Positions 16,702 through 26,105 are shown, counted from the stretch's first letter. The stretch is DNA of 64,000 nt from Reichenbachiella carrageenanivorans (GCF_025639805.1 NZ_CP106735.1:932001-996000), one strand, 5' to 3'. Notes: generated by a model not told the origin, from the sequence alone. Made by a program: numbers and translations.

Positions 16702-17272
16702 AAAAACAATGACGACACCGAGCTTCGTAGGCCTCCTGCTCTCCTAAGAGTACTTTTTTGTCTGATGTGGTCAATCGATAAGAGTAAGAAGCCACCCCGC
16801 CACATTTCATACAGATCGCATGCACCTTAGTCACAAACTCTGCAATGCCCATCAAACCTGGCATGGGGCCGAATGGCTCCCCTTGAAAATCCATGTCTAA
16901 GCCTGCCAGAATCACTCGCTTGCCTTTATTGGCTAGGATACGGGCTACTTTTACGAGCTCCTTATCAAAAAACTGTGCTTCATCTATGCCCACCACATCA
17001 CTATCTCCTGAGAGGAGCAAAATATCGTTAGCAAACTGGACTGGAGTAGAGCGAATCGAAGTCTCATTATGTGATACTACATCTGTATCGTGATAGCGCG
17101 TATCTATGGCGGGTTTGAATATTTCTACTTTTTGTTTGGCAATCAGTGCTCGATTGAGCCTACGAATGAGCTCTTCTGTTTTGCCTGAAAACATAGAGCC
17201 ACAGACCACCTCGATCCATCCTGCACTTCTGCGATCTGCTCTAAAACTATCAATTCGTGGCTCTACAAACAT
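16670..17272 (-). CDS. tdk: Thymidine kinase
   Basis: Type II thymidine kinase, phosphorylating thymidine to dTMP in the salvage pathway. The protein has 200 residues. The P-loop is GSMFSGKT (25-32), the catalytic base is Glu98 in IDEAQFFD, and the zinc site is formed by Cys154, Cys157, Cys186 and Cys189. The lasso segment runs between the two cysteine pairs. It starts five bases after the ferredoxin stop and its 3' end overlaps the start region of porZ, so it belongs to one transcription unit with these functionally unrelated genes. Confidence 0.95.
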   Translation of the reverse strand: MFVEPRIDSFRADRRSAGWIEVVCGSMFSGKTEELIRRLNRALIAKQKVEIFKPAIDTRYHDTDVVSHNETSIRSTPVQFANDILLLSGDSDVVGIDEAQFFDKELVKVARILANKGKRVILAGLDMDFQGEPFGPMPGLMGIAEFVTKVHAICMKCGGVASYSYRLTTSDKKVLLGEQEAYEARCRHCFYEDFKGDHAG

Positions 17273-17277
17273 TCGAT

Positions 17278-17601
17278 TCAGTCAGAATATTGGATATGAT
17301 TAAACTTATTTTCTGGAGCCACTCTCACCACTACATCTCCTGAGACTTGACATTGGCAAGATAGTCTTTCGTTGCTTTGCAATCGGTTCATCCCACGGAA
17401 TTTCAATTCTGCTGGAGATACTTCCGAGAAATTTTCCATCCCTTCTAGCACTTGGACTTTACAGGTAGTACATCTACCTTTTCCTCCACAAGCATGCATC
17501 CAATCGATATAATTTTCGTGTATTATATCTAAAAGATTTTTATTTTCGTTTTTGATGAAAATCTCCTTGTTGTGAAGGTTTTGTATAACGATTTTCGGCA
17601 T
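17278..17601 (-). CDS. [2Fe-2S] ferredoxin, plant type
   Basis: A 107-residue electron carrier of the cytoplasm. Cluster ligands are Cys38, Cys44 and Cys47 in the segment [14 protein letters not shown], plus Cys82 (or Cys84) in [13 protein letters not shown], the adrenodoxin/plant-type spacing. The start at 17601 ([10 protein letters not shown]) gives the standard fold; the frame stays open to 17646 but the longer version would overlap the divergent gene at 17633. The partner reductase or oxidase is not in the window. It heads a run with tdk, porZ and recO. Confidence 0.9.
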   Translation of the reverse strand: MPKIVIQNLHNKEIFIKNENKNLLDIIHENYIDWMHACGGKGRCTTCKVQVLEGMENFSEVSPAELKFRGMNRLQSNERLSCQCQVSGDVVVRVAPENKFNHIQYSD

Positions 17602-17632
17602 ATTCTTTAACTTAGCAAAAGAAGCAAATATT

Positions 17633-18763
17633 ATGCACGGTAGCAAATTAAATCAAGAAGCCACAATCACCTACAGCCAGTCTTATTCAGCCAAAATTAT
17701 CTCAGCATTTTTTAGCCAAAACGACGGAATTACAGGTCAGCAAATTATCTCTCTCTCCCCTGTAAAGCAGGTCAACTTCTTTGTATTGAAAGAATTGTTT
17801 GATGAGTGGCAGGGCGAAATACAGAAGTTCAAAAGTCCCTATTTTGATTATGAAAATGACGATGTAAATCAAGCGCTCAAAACCTTGATCAACACCTTGT
17901 CCAAAAATATTCTGATTACTAAAGAAGACTTTCAACCTTTGCTAGAAAAAGCCGTGACCAATACCTTGCAATTGCTTTATGACCCAGCAGGGTATTACAC
18001 TCAAGTATTAATGGACTCTGATGCATTGGACAAAGCACAGGAGCTCAAATCCAACAGCAAATATATCAAACTCCACAAGGCCTTGTTTGACGATTTGCTG
18101 ATCAAACTTGGAAAAAACACAGGCACCAAACAAACCATCGAGGCAGCCGCATCGGACTACACGGGATACGAAACGGAGCTTGCCGAAAACGTGGCACTAT
18201 TCGAGCGAACACTTGCTCTAGAGATATTAGAGAAACAAGTAGCTGTAGATGAGCTGCCCATGCCAGAACCTCTCGATGAACTCGAAGAAGTACTTAGCAT
18301 GGACGAACCAAAAGTTGCTACTCCTCCCGCAGATACTTCCTCCTCAAAAGAAATCAACGATGAGTTCGAACCCATCGCAGACTTACAAGAAGAAGAGGTC
18401 GATGAGGAAGAAGATGGCCTGTCGACAAACGTAAATGAACAGTACAAGGAAGACATCCGAACGCTAAACCAGAGATACGAAGAAAAAGAAAAGGAGAAAA
18501 CGGTAGCCGCAGTACTAGAAACCCAATCGCTCTCTAATCTCAAAAACAACATCAACATTAATCAACGATATATGTTTGTAAATGATCTTTTTGATGGTGA
18601 TGATCAGGACTATGAAATAGCTATGGATGAGGTGGAACACTGTGATTCTTTCGATTCTTCGGTAGAACTTCTCGTGCAAAACTATGCCAAAAAACACGAT
18701 TGGGATATGAATTCCGACGAAGTAAAGGAGCTTCTCAAAGTAATTTTCAAACGATTCCGATAG
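17633..18763 (+). CDS. Acidic two-part protein of unknown function
   Basis: A soluble 376-residue protein I cannot assign. Residues 1-200 are mostly helical and hydrophilic (FFVLKELFDEWQGEI, KTLINTLSKNILITKEDF). Residues 205-265 form a very acidic, proline-containing linker (EPLDELEEVLSMDEP, EEEVDEEEDG). The C-terminal 80 residues contain ININQRYMFVNDLFDGDDQ, then SFDSSVELLVQNYAKKHDW and SDEVKELLKVIFKRF, a NQR-F-M/F-I/V-N-x-LF motif that I recall from many uncharacterised Bacteroidota proteins. No signal peptide or membrane helix is visible. It is transcribed alone, divergent from the ferredoxin gene with only 31 bases between the two ATGs, and convergent with rodA. Confidence 0.7.
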   Translation: MHGSKLNQEATITYSQSYSAKIISAFFSQNDGITGQQIISLSPVKQVNFFVLKELFDEWQGEIQKFKSPYFDYENDDVNQALKTLINTLSKNILITKEDFQPLLEKAVTNTLQLLYDPAGYYTQVLMDSDALDKAQELKSNSKYIKLHKALFDDLLIKLGKNTGTKQTIEAAASDYTGYETELAENVALFERTLALEILEKQVAVDELPMPEPLDELEEVLSMDEPKVATPPADTSSSKEINDEFEPIADLQEEEVDEEEDGLSTNVNEQYKEDIRTLNQRYEEKEKEKTVAAVLETQSLSNLKNNININQRYMFVNDLFDGDDQDYEIAMDEVEHCDSFDSSVELLVQNYAKKHDWDMNSDEVKELLKVIFKRFR

Positions 18764-18794
18764 TCTGAAATTTTCCAAAAAAATACGGCTGCTA

Positions 18795-20060
18795 CTATCG
18801 CATAAGTATCTGCATGCGGTGAGAGTCCAATTTGATCAGGATGAACAGTAAAATTGTGAAAGACCACAAAGATGATCCTCCATAGCTAAAAAATGGTAGT
18901 GGTATTCCTATCACAGGAAAGAAACCAATCGTCATCGCGATATTCACTGCAAAGTGAAAAAAGAATACACTCAAAACACCATAGGCATAAATTCGTGCAA
19001 ACTTAGATTTTTGCCTTTCGGCAATAATTGAGATTCTAATCAAAAGTGTCACAAATAATGCAATCAACACCAAACTGCCAAACCAGCCCTGCTCCTCTCC
19101 AATCGTACAAAAGATAAAATCCGTGCTCTGCTCAGGCACAAAATCAAACTTGGTCTGCGTGCCTTGCAAAAAACCTTTGCCAAAGAAACCTCCCGAACCA
19201 ATTGCGATCTTAGACTGCGTTACATTCCATCCAGCACCGAGCGGATCAGCATCAGGGTTTACCAATGAGATCAATCTACTGCGCTGGTGAGGCTTAAGCA
19301 CACTGGTCATCAAAAAGTCCACACTGACCACCGTAGCAAACACCATGGCACCGAGTACCACTGTAGCCAATATTCGCTTGGGCTGCTTAAAAGATACGCC
19401 AATCATAATTACACAAATCACAGTAGTAGCGATAAATAAGACCGTTTTGCTGACAAGCAGCGTCAGTATAAACAAGAGCACAAACGCGAACCCAAGTATG
19501 AAATAAATAGGGGACATACCCTCTCTAAACAATACAATGAGAAATGATCCAAATACCATAGCCGACCCTGCGTCTCCCTGTAAAAGAATAAGTAACATAG
19601 GCCCTCCTAATATCGCCAAGGCGATTAGCTGCGTTTTAGGGTTTTCAAATTTCACATGTACATCGCCCAAGTATTTGGCTAATGCCAATGCTGTGGCAAA
19701 TTTGGCAAACTCTGCAGGCTGTAATCTGAAACTACCAATCTGAAACCATGATTTTGACCCCGCCACCACAGTACCCGTAGTAAGCACGGCTATGAGCAAA
19801 AGGATCACTGCTCCATAAATGAAATAGGCCGAATAGTCGTAGAATTTGAAATCTAAACTCATCACCCCAATGATCATGACCATGGCTGTTCCTATCCAAA
19901 CCAATTGTTTGCCTGGATTGTAAGCCAATGAAAAAAGGCTGGCAGCATTTTCTTCATCGAAAATAGCGGCATATATACTAGACCAGCCCAGCAAAACCAT
20001 CGCCAGGTATAAACTAATCGTGACCCAATCCACTCGATCTAATATACTCTCTCCTCTCAT
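18795..20060 (-). CDS. rodA: Rod-shape peptidoglycan glycosyltransferase RodA
   Basis: SEDS-family inner-membrane glycosyltransferase that polymerises lipid II during cell elongation together with PBP2. The 421-residue protein has about ten membrane helices. Family signatures are GSKSWFQIGSFRLQPAEFAKFA (the loop with the catalytic aspartate region and Glu/Lys) and the C-terminal IPLPFFSYGGSSLW. A long fourth periplasmic loop contains HQRSRLISLVNPDADPLGAGWNVTQSK. It is the last gene of the mreB-mreC-mreD-mrdA-rodA series, starting two bases after mrdA. Confidence 0.95.
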   Translation of the reverse strand: MRGESILDRVDWVTISLYLAMVLLGWSSIYAAIFDEENAASLFSLAYNPGKQLVWIGTAMVMIIGVMSLDFKFYDYSAYFIYGAVILLLIAVLTTGTVVAGSKSWFQIGSFRLQPAEFAKFATALALAKYLGDVHVKFENPKTQLIALAILGGPMLLILLQGDAGSAMVFGSFLIVLFREGMSPIYFILGFAFVLLFILTLLVSKTVLFIATTVICVIMIGVSFKQPKRILATVVLGAMVFATVVSVDFLMTSVLKPHQRSRLISLVNPDADPLGAGWNVTQSKIAIGSGGFFGKGFLQGTQTKFDFVPEQSTDFIFCTIGEEQGWFGSLVLIALFVTLLIRISIIAERQKSKFARIYAYGVLSVFFFHFAVNIAMTIGFFPVIGIPLPFFSYGGSSLWSFTILLFILIKLDSHRMQILMR

Positions 20061-20062
20061 TC

Positions 20063-21949
20063 TTATTCGGTTTCCGTTTCGAGTATCTGATTATCCGTAC
20101 CCACTGAATCGACCAAAGCAGGTGCAGGGACGTCTACTGCTTTCCTCTTATGATCACGAAAGTCTCCTGCCAAAACATAGTCTTCCAGCCATTGTCGAGT
20201 TTGTTTTCCTTTTAAGTAAGTTTCGATAAGCAAACTAGCTGTAGAAGCTGCTGCTCTACCTCCCCACCCTGCATTTTCTACAAATACTGAGATGGCAATT
20301 TTAGGATCATCCTTCGGCGCAAATGCCATAAAAACAGAATGATCTTCTCCATGAGGGTTCTCTACTGTACCTGTTTTTCCACAAATTTCTATATCAGAAA
20401 TAATCGCTCTGGATGCCGTGCCTCCTAGTGCGTCTGCCATCCCTTGAATGATCACAGGAAAATGCTCCGCACTGATGCCCGTCTCGATTCTCTCCCTGTA
20501 CTCTGGCAGAAGGTAATTAGATTCTCCAATAGCCTTGACCATATGTGGTCGATAATAGTACCCTCGATTGGCCATGATAGCTGCTAGATTAGTCATCTGA
20601 ATGGGGTTCATCAAAATCTCTCCCTGTCCAATACTCAACGAAGCCAAATTAGACACTTTCCAGCGGCCCGTGCCATAGGCACGATTGTAATAACCAGGGT
20701 CAGGCATAAAACCAGACTTCTCGTTAGGGATGTCTACACCCAAGGTCTGACCTAAGCCAAAACGACCCACCTGTTCTCTCCAATTAGCCAAGCCTAAAGG
20801 AGCCTGCTCAAATTGGCTCAACTCTGGGTACTGATTGATTATCATTCTAAATATTTTAACGAAATAATTGTTGGAAGATAGCATAATGCCCCTTCGCATA
20901 TCATAAAATCCTGGGGGCGCATGATCTCCAATCAACGAACCATCACAATACACTTGATCATAGGCTCCTACCACTCCTTCCTCTAAAGCAATCAGTCCTT
21001 GTACAATTTTGAATATCGAGCCTGGAGGATACATCGCCATAAGTGGACGATTGAATAGTGGCTTTAAACTATCAGTAGATAGTTTTTTAAAGTTTTCACT
21101 GAATTTTCGCCCAGCAAGGTCAGCAGGATTGTAGGTAGGCGCAGACACAAAGGCCAATATCTCTCCTGTAGAAGGCTCTATAGCCACCACACTACCTATC
21201 TTTCCTTTCATTAATTTTTCGGCATAGGTCTGTAGGTCTATATCTATACTCAAGGTCAGGTTTTCTCCTGGCACAGCTAGTGTATCTAGCTCCCCGTCCT
21301 TAAATGAGCCCTTTTCCACACGACGCACATTTACCATCTTGTATTTGACGCCACGCTTACCTCTAAGAAACCTTTCGTAAGAAGACTCCAGCCCATTGAT
21401 CCCCATATAGTCACCACTTTTGTAATAATTGGTCGTGTCGCGGTCTAGCTGGTGCTTGCTCACTTCACCTATATAGCCAAAAGCATTGGCTAGGCTTGGG
21501 TACTGATATCCGCGGATGGTTCTGGCTTTGGGGTAGATACCGTCGTACTCAACCAACTGATCTTGCACCTGTGCAAAAACCTGATTGGGCAGCTGCTTCA
21601 CTATCGTAGTAGGCTGAATTGAAGAATATCTTCTAGCTTTATTCAGGTTAGTGACCAGTTCTTCATACGTCACGCCGAGCATGTTGCTTAGCACCATGGT
21701 ATCCTTGATGTACAATTCTTTGGGTACAGCATCTAGATCATAAATCGGCTCATTATATACGAGCAGCTTCCCATTTCTATCAAAGATCAATCCCCGATAG
21801 GGATACTCTGTTACTGTTTGAATAATGTTGCTTTCGGCGGCAGCTTTGTAGTTGTCGTCCAATACCTGAATTGAAAATAGTTTAATCAAGAAGATGACCG
21901 CCACCAAAACGATCGCTATCCTGATTATATATTTTCTGTCTTCATTCAT
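20063..21949 (-). CDS. mrdA: Penicillin-binding protein 2 (elongation transpeptidase)
   Basis: Class B PBP that cross-links new peptidoglycan along the side wall, partner of RodA. The 628-residue protein has one N-terminal membrane anchor (about 8-25), a dimerisation/pedestal domain, and a C-terminal transpeptidase domain. The catalytic motifs are intact: SxxK in PPGSIFKIV (Ser near 310), SxN in LSSNNYFVK and KTG in EICGKTGTVENPHG. The last 45 residues are a proline/valine-rich tail with no motif. The ATG at 21949 follows a 76-base spacer after mreD. Confidence 0.95.
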   Translation of the reverse strand: MNEDRKYIIRIAIVLVAVIFLIKLFSIQVLDDNYKAAAESNIIQTVTEYPYRGLIFDRNGKLLVYNEPIYDLDAVPKELYIKDTMVLSNMLGVTYEELVTNLNKARRYSSIQPTTIVKQLPNQVFAQVQDQLVEYDGIYPKARTIRGYQYPSLANAFGYIGEVSKHQLDRDTTNYYKSGDYMGINGLESSYERFLRGKRGVKYKMVNVRRVEKGSFKDGELDTLAVPGENLTLSIDIDLQTYAEKLMKGKIGSVVAIEPSTGEILAFVSAPTYNPADLAGRKFSENFKKLSTDSLKPLFNRPLMAMYPPGSIFKIVQGLIALEEGVVGAYDQVYCDGSLIGDHAPPGFYDMRRGIMLSSNNYFVKIFRMIINQYPELSQFEQAPLGLANWREQVGRFGLGQTLGVDIPNEKSGFMPDPGYYNRAYGTGRWKVSNLASLSIGQGEILMNPIQMTNLAAIMANRGYYYRPHMVKAIGESNYLLPEYRERIETGISAEHFPVIIQGMADALGGTASRAIISDIEICGKTGTVENPHGEDHSVFMAFAPKDDPKIAISVFVENAGWGGRAAASTASLLIETYLKGKQTRQWLEDYVLAGDFRDHKRKAVDVPAPALVDSVGTDNQILETETE

Positions 21950-22025
21950 TTATTAAAAAATATTCCTGTCTGTAGGAGTTGGCTATTCTCCCTATGTTCA
22001 AAACACATCAACCATTGGCATGAGC

Positions 22026-22541
22026 CTATTTCATCTTCTTATAAAATAAATACTGAATAATCAACACAACAATAAGTGTGAAAATAGAGCTATAGAAAGC
22101 TTTGGTCAGGGTTTGCCAAAAAAGGTTGAATCCTGCAGCTTCTACAAAAAATAAAAGCAAGGCATGTATTAGAATCAATGGGTATGCATAAGTCAGAAAC
22201 CACACCAATCCCTGTGTTCTTACGTTGATTTTCGGGCCTGAGTCATATCCTCCACTAGGTGTCATGACCTGTGACCAATAGATTCTCACATAGACTAGCA
22301 GCACACTGGCTGCTGCATGTATTCCAAGCGTATTGTAAAATGAATCCACTATCATACCCACAGCAAAACCTACTAAGAGCTGTACGACCCCATTGGTATC
22401 CATAGGAATCATAAGCAGTACCAATATATAAGCAAAACAGAATGCACTATCGAATAGCACTAGGTTTTTAAACAAAATCACTTGTGTCAAAATGAGCAAA
22501 ATAGCTCTAATCAATCCTCCGAAAACGTTGAATCTATTCAT
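22026..22541 (-). CDS. mreD: Rod shape-determining membrane protein MreD
   Basis: A 171-residue inner-membrane protein with five or six hydrophobic segments, part of the elongasome that links MreB filaments to PBP2/RodA. Conservation in MreD is low; the assignment rests on size, topology, the glycine-rich GFAVGMIVDSFYNTLGIHAAAS segment and the position between mreC and mrdA. The start overlaps the mreC stop by eight bases. In the segment around residues 95-110 (YDSGPKINVRTQG) there is a hydrophilic loop that other Bacteroidota MreD proteins also carry (recall). Confidence 0.85.
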   Translation of the reverse strand: MNRFNVFGGLIRAILLILTQVILFKNLVLFDSAFCFAYILVLLMIPMDTNGVVQLLVGFAVGMIVDSFYNTLGIHAAASVLLVYVRIYWSQVMTPSGGYDSGPKINVRTQGLVWFLTYAYPLILIHALLLFFVEAAGFNLFWQTLTKAFYSSIFTLIVVLIIQYLFYKKMK

Positions 22542-23355
22542 ACTGCTGATCGATTTTCACGTTTAAAGAATCTATCTCTTCCTGTCCCACCAAGTCTAGC
22601 ATATACACATGATCGATAGTGTAAAAATTGGTTGAAAGCTTAATTTTGGCGCGATAAAAAGTAGCGTCGTCATCTAAATGAACTTCACTCACTATGCCTA
22701 TCATTTGGTCTTCAGGATAAGTAGAATTATACCCTGATGTACTGACCGAATCCCCCACCATGATAGGAATGTGTCTTGGCAAATATTCTAAATCTGCATA
22801 CAATGGGTTTTCTCCTTTCCACACGACAGAACACAGCGTACGTGTGGGTCGGTGATGAGCAGAGATCATGGATTTGCCATGCAAAACAGAAATCACCGTT
22901 GCATAATTTTTTGATGTATGCATGACCTGACCCACTACCCCATCCGATCCTACTACTCCCATGCCCTTTCTTACCCCTTGTTCAGCTCCTTTGTTGATCG
23001 TGAGGTAGTTGTTTCTTAAGAAAAGGGAATTGTCGATGACTTTGGCTTCGATACCCAAGTGACTAGAATCTAACAAAAACTTGGTCATATACATCGAATC
23101 CGAGAGCAACAATAAGCGCTGCCTGAGCCGGGCATTTTCTTCTGCTAATTGCTTGTTTTGGTCAGGTAAATGGATAAAATCTCCTACCTGATCTGAGGCT
23201 GCATTGATACTCGCAACAAATTGATTGGAAGTTGTATAATATTTGGCCCCTTGATAGCTATTAGATTGGACTATGATCCAAAAACAGATTCCTTCCAGCA
23301 CGACTAACAGAATGAAAGTCCTATACTTATATAGAAACTGGAAGAGTCTTTCCAT
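22534..23355 (-). CDS. mreC: Rod shape-determining protein MreC
   Basis: A bitopic inner-membrane protein of 273 residues whose periplasmic part binds PBP2 and activates elongation. A membrane anchor (about 12-29) is followed by a coiled coil (about 60-90, NKQLAEENARLRQRLLLL) and two beta-barrel subdomains containing NNYLTINKGAEQGVRKGMGVVGSDGVVGQV-type motifs. Located six bases after mreB and overlapping mreD. Confidence 0.93.
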   Translation of the reverse strand: MERLFQFLYKYRTFILLVVLEGICFWIIVQSNSYQGAKYYTTSNQFVASINAASDQVGDFIHLPDQNKQLAEENARLRQRLLLLSDSMYMTKFLLDSSHLGIEAKVIDNSLFLRNNYLTINKGAEQGVRKGMGVVGSDGVVGQVMHTSKNYATVISVLHGKSMISAHHRPTRTLCSVVWKGENPLYADLEYLPRHIPIMVGDSVSTSGYNSTYPEDQMIGIVSEVHLDDDATFYRAKIKLSTNFYTIDHVYMLDLVGQEEIDSLNVKIDQQYE

Positions 23356-23361
23356 TTTAAC

Positions 23362-24390
23362 TTACTGCATTAATACGGCACGGTAACGCTCCAATTCCTT
23401 CAATGCTTTTCCTGTACCTCGAACTACCGCCTTCAATGGATCTTCGGCAATGTGAATTGGCAATTTGGTTTTCATCCCCAATCTTTTGTCGAGGCCTCTG
23501 AGCAAGGCCCCTCCACCAGTCAAATAAATGCCATTGTCATAAATATCTGCGGACAATTCTGGTGGTGCTATCTCTAGTGCTTTGAGTACCGCTTCTTCAA
23601 TTTTAGAAACTGATTTATCAATCGCAAAAGCTACTTCTGAATAAGATAATTTGATCACCTTAGGAATACCCGTCATTAAATCTCTACCTCGGATATCGAA
23701 ATCCTCTGGGCCATCGTCTAGCTCGGTGAGTGCTGAGCCTACTTGAATCTTCACTTTCTCTGCCGTACGCTCTCCGATCAACAAATTGTGCTGTCTTCTC
23801 ATATAGTCGAGAATATCTTTGTTGAAAGCATCTCCTGCTACTCGAATAGACTGATCACACACGATTCCCGACAAAGCAATGACTGCGATCTCTGTGGTAC
23901 CACCTCCTATATCGACAATCATGCTACCATCTGGTCGCTCGATATCGATACCGATACCAATCGCTGCTGCGATAGGCTCGTGAATCATAAATACTTCTTT
24001 GGCTCCAGCATGCTCTGCTGAATCTCGAACGGCTCTTTTTTCTACTTCTGTGATTCCCGAAGGGATACAAATGATCATTCGATGAGAAGCTGGGAATAGC
24101 CTTCTCTTGTCTTTGTCGATCATTTTGATCATGCCTCGAATCATAGATTCGGCAGCTTGAAAATCGGCAATAACACCATCTTTGAGTGGGCGAATAGTTT
24201 TGATGCTCTCGTGGGTTTTTTCATGCATTTGCATGGCTTCAGCCCCAATCGCCAACACTTTATTTTTCGCCTTATCTATGGCAATAATAGAAGGTTCGTC
24301 TACGACGACCTCACCCTTACTGATGATCAGGGTATTTGCCGTACCCAAATCGATCGCAATATCACTCGAGAAAAAATCAAATATTCCCAT
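23362..24390 (-). CDS. mreB: Actin-like rod-shape protein MreB
   Basis: Bacterial actin that forms membrane-bound filaments directing side-wall synthesis. The 342-residue protein opens with the membrane-binding MGIFDFFSSDIAIDLGTANTL, whose DLGTANT is phosphate-binding loop 1. Other nucleotide-site motifs are IVDIGGGTTEIAVI and the late YLTGGGALLRGLDK. It heads the shape cluster and is separated from purH by 104 bases that contain a 16-bp hairpin and probably its own promoter. Confidence 0.97.
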   Translation of the reverse strand: MGIFDFFSSDIAIDLGTANTLIISKGEVVVDEPSIIAIDKAKNKVLAIGAEAMQMHEKTHESIKTIRPLKDGVIADFQAAESMIRGMIKMIDKDKRRLFPASHRMIICIPSGITEVEKRAVRDSAEHAGAKEVFMIHEPIAAAIGIGIDIERPDGSMIVDIGGGTTEIAVIALSGIVCDQSIRVAGDAFNKDILDYMRRQHNLLIGERTAEKVKIQVGSALTELDDGPEDFDIRGRDLMTGIPKVIKLSYSEVAFAIDKSVSKIEEAVLKALEIAPPELSADIYDNGIYLTGGGALLRGLDKRLGMKTKLPIHIAEDPLKAVVRGTGKALKELERYRAVLMQ

Positions 24391-24415
24391 AACTCCGTTT
24401 ACTCAAATATTTTTG

Positions 24416-24431
24416 GTGATCAAAAGATCAC
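24416..24431 (-). promoter_or_regulatory. 16-base perfect inverted repeat in the mreB leader
   Basis: GTGATC and GATCAC flank four bases (AAAA on plus, TTTT on minus), giving a perfect 6-bp stem 26-41 bases ahead of the mreB ATG. Without a following T-run on the minus strand it is unlikely to be a terminator for purH. It may be an operator or an mRNA hairpin that affects mreB expression. Confidence 0.4.
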
Positions 24432-24494
24432 AAATTACTCACAAATAATCAGGTAATCAACTCTAATATCGATTGATATTTCCGAATTGAAAAC

Positions 24495-26021
24495 TTAGTG
24501 TTTGAAATGACGAGTCCCTGTCATAACCATTGCCATATCCACCTCATCACAATAATCAATAGACAATTGATCTTTGATTGATCCGCCTGGTTGAATCACT
24601 GCAGCAATACCTGCTTTATGAGCAATCTCTACACAATCAGGGAATGGAAAAAAAGCATCTGATGCCATTACTGCACCCTTTAAGTCCATTCCGAAACTGG
24701 CTGCTTTTTCGATCGCTTGGTTGAGCGCATCTACTCGGCTGGTTTGTCCCGTGCCACTCGAAAGCATCATGTCATTGTTGCTAAATACGATGGTATTAGA
24801 CTTGGTATGTTTACATATTTTTGAAGCCAATAGCATCGCTTCGATTTGCGCTGCTGTAGGGGCTTTCTTTGTGACTGTAGTCAGGTCTTCTTTTACATCT
24901 GTTTTCAAATCTGCATCTTGCACAATCACACCATTGAGCAAAGATTTGAACTGTACAGGGTTAGGAGCCAAGTCTTTTATTTTCAAGATCACTCGATTCT
25001 TTTTAGACTGCAAAAGCTTGAGTGCTTCATCGTCATAACTAGGCGCAATCAGCACCTCGCAAAACAACTTGTTGATCTCTTCGGCTGCTGCCAAATCCAC
25101 TGGGCTATTCGTAATCAATACACCTCCAAATGCGGATACATTGTCGGAAGACAAGGCTTTCAAATAAGCCTCTTTTACATCTGTACCTTTGGCTACCCCA
25201 CAGGCATTGGTGTGCTTGATAATGGCAAATGCTATCTCTCCTTCAAACTCTCTAATTAGGGAAACAGCTGCGTCTACGTCTACCAAATTGTTGTAAGACA
25301 ACTCCTTGCCATTGAGCTGCTCAAATAATTCATTCAAATCGCCATAAAAGCTACCGTTTTGATGAGGGTTTTCACCATATCTGAGTGACTGTGCCTGTCT
25401 TACACTTTGTTTGAATGACGGCTCATCCTGCTCTCTATTGAAATAATTAAAAATAGCAGAATCATAATGTGATGAAATGTCAAAAGCCTTGCAGGCAAAT
25501 GACTTACGTTGCTCTAGTGAGGTCTCACAATCTTGTGAATCTAGCATACCGAGTACTTCTTCGTATTGCTCCATAGAAGATACGATCAGTACGTCATTAA
25601 AATTTTTAGCAGCTCCTCTAATGAGTGAAATACCTCCAATGTCTATCTTTTCAATAATGTCTGCTTCGCTCGCACCAGAAGCTACAGTAGCCTCGAATGG
25701 GTACAAGTCTACAATCACCAAATCGATATCGGGAATATCGTGAGCCGCCTTTTCTTCTTGGTCGCTCGTATTGTCTCTTCGGTTGAGGATACCACCGAAT
25801 ATTTTTGGATGTAGGGTTTTGACTCGGCCAGAGAAGATCGAAGGATAGGCGGTCAGATCCTCTACAGGCGTGACAGCGATGTCTAAATCTTCAATAAATT
25901 TTTGTGTTCCGCCAGTAGAATAGATCGTTACATCGTTGGCGGCTAATACTTTTACAATATTGTCTAAATTGTCTTTATGAAAGACAGAAATAAGTGCTGA
26001 CTTAATTTTTTTTGATCCCAT
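24495..26021 (-). CDS. purH: Bifunctional AICAR formyltransferase / IMP cyclohydrolase
   Basis: PurH carries out the last two steps of purine synthesis: formylation of AICAR with 10-formyl-THF and ring closure to IMP. The 508 residues match the usual length. The N-terminal cyclohydrolase domain (about 1-195) has ALISVFHKDNLDNIV and FSGRVKTLHPKIFGG; the C-terminal transformylase holds LRYGENPHQ, the catalytic KHTNACG segment and a closing PFPDCVEIAHKAGI and GTRHFKH. The gene lies between purN and mreB on the same strand, an order common in this phylum. Confidence 0.97.
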   Translation of the reverse strand: MGSKKIKSALISVFHKDNLDNIVKVLAANDVTIYSTGGTQKFIEDLDIAVTPVEDLTAYPSIFSGRVKTLHPKIFGGILNRRDNTSDQEEKAAHDIPDIDLVIVDLYPFEATVASGASEADIIEKIDIGGISLIRGAAKNFNDVLIVSSMEQYEEVLGMLDSQDCETSLEQRKSFACKAFDISSHYDSAIFNYFNREQDEPSFKQSVRQAQSLRYGENPHQNGSFYGDLNELFEQLNGKELSYNNLVDVDAAVSLIREFEGEIAFAIIKHTNACGVAKGTDVKEAYLKALSSDNVSAFGGVLITNSPVDLAAAEEINKLFCEVLIAPSYDDEALKLLQSKKNRVILKIKDLAPNPVQFKSLLNGVIVQDADLKTDVKEDLTTVTKKAPTAAQIEAMLLASKICKHTKSNTIVFSNNDMMLSSGTGQTSRVDALNQAIEKAASFGMDLKGAVMASDAFFPFPDCVEIAHKAGIAAVIQPGGSIKDQLSIDYCDEVDMAMVMTGTRHFKH

Positions 26022-26024
26022 TTT

Positions 26025-26098
26025 CCCCTTTTAAAAAATAAGGGGCAAAACTACTTATTTATTTAGCACAAGATGAAAAATACGCTAAAGTTTTGTGC
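26025..26098 (-). promoter_or_regulatory. Two inverted repeats in the purN-purH spacer
   Basis: The 84-base spacer ahead of purH holds two dyads. One is CCCCTT/AAGGGG (26025-26030 with 26040-26045), only three bases before the purH ATG. The other is GCACAA/TTGTGC (26066-26071 with 26093-26098), around a 21-base AT-rich loop. The first could mask the start codon region. It does not resemble any purine riboswitch I know. Confidence 0.3.
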
Positions 26099-26105
26099 TT
26101 ATGAC

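Noticed and set aside
18157-18558. 133-codon serine-rich minus-strand frame
   Set aside because: The poly-Ser pattern is the antisense reading of the acidic Glu/Asp/Thr linker of the gene at 17633-18763.
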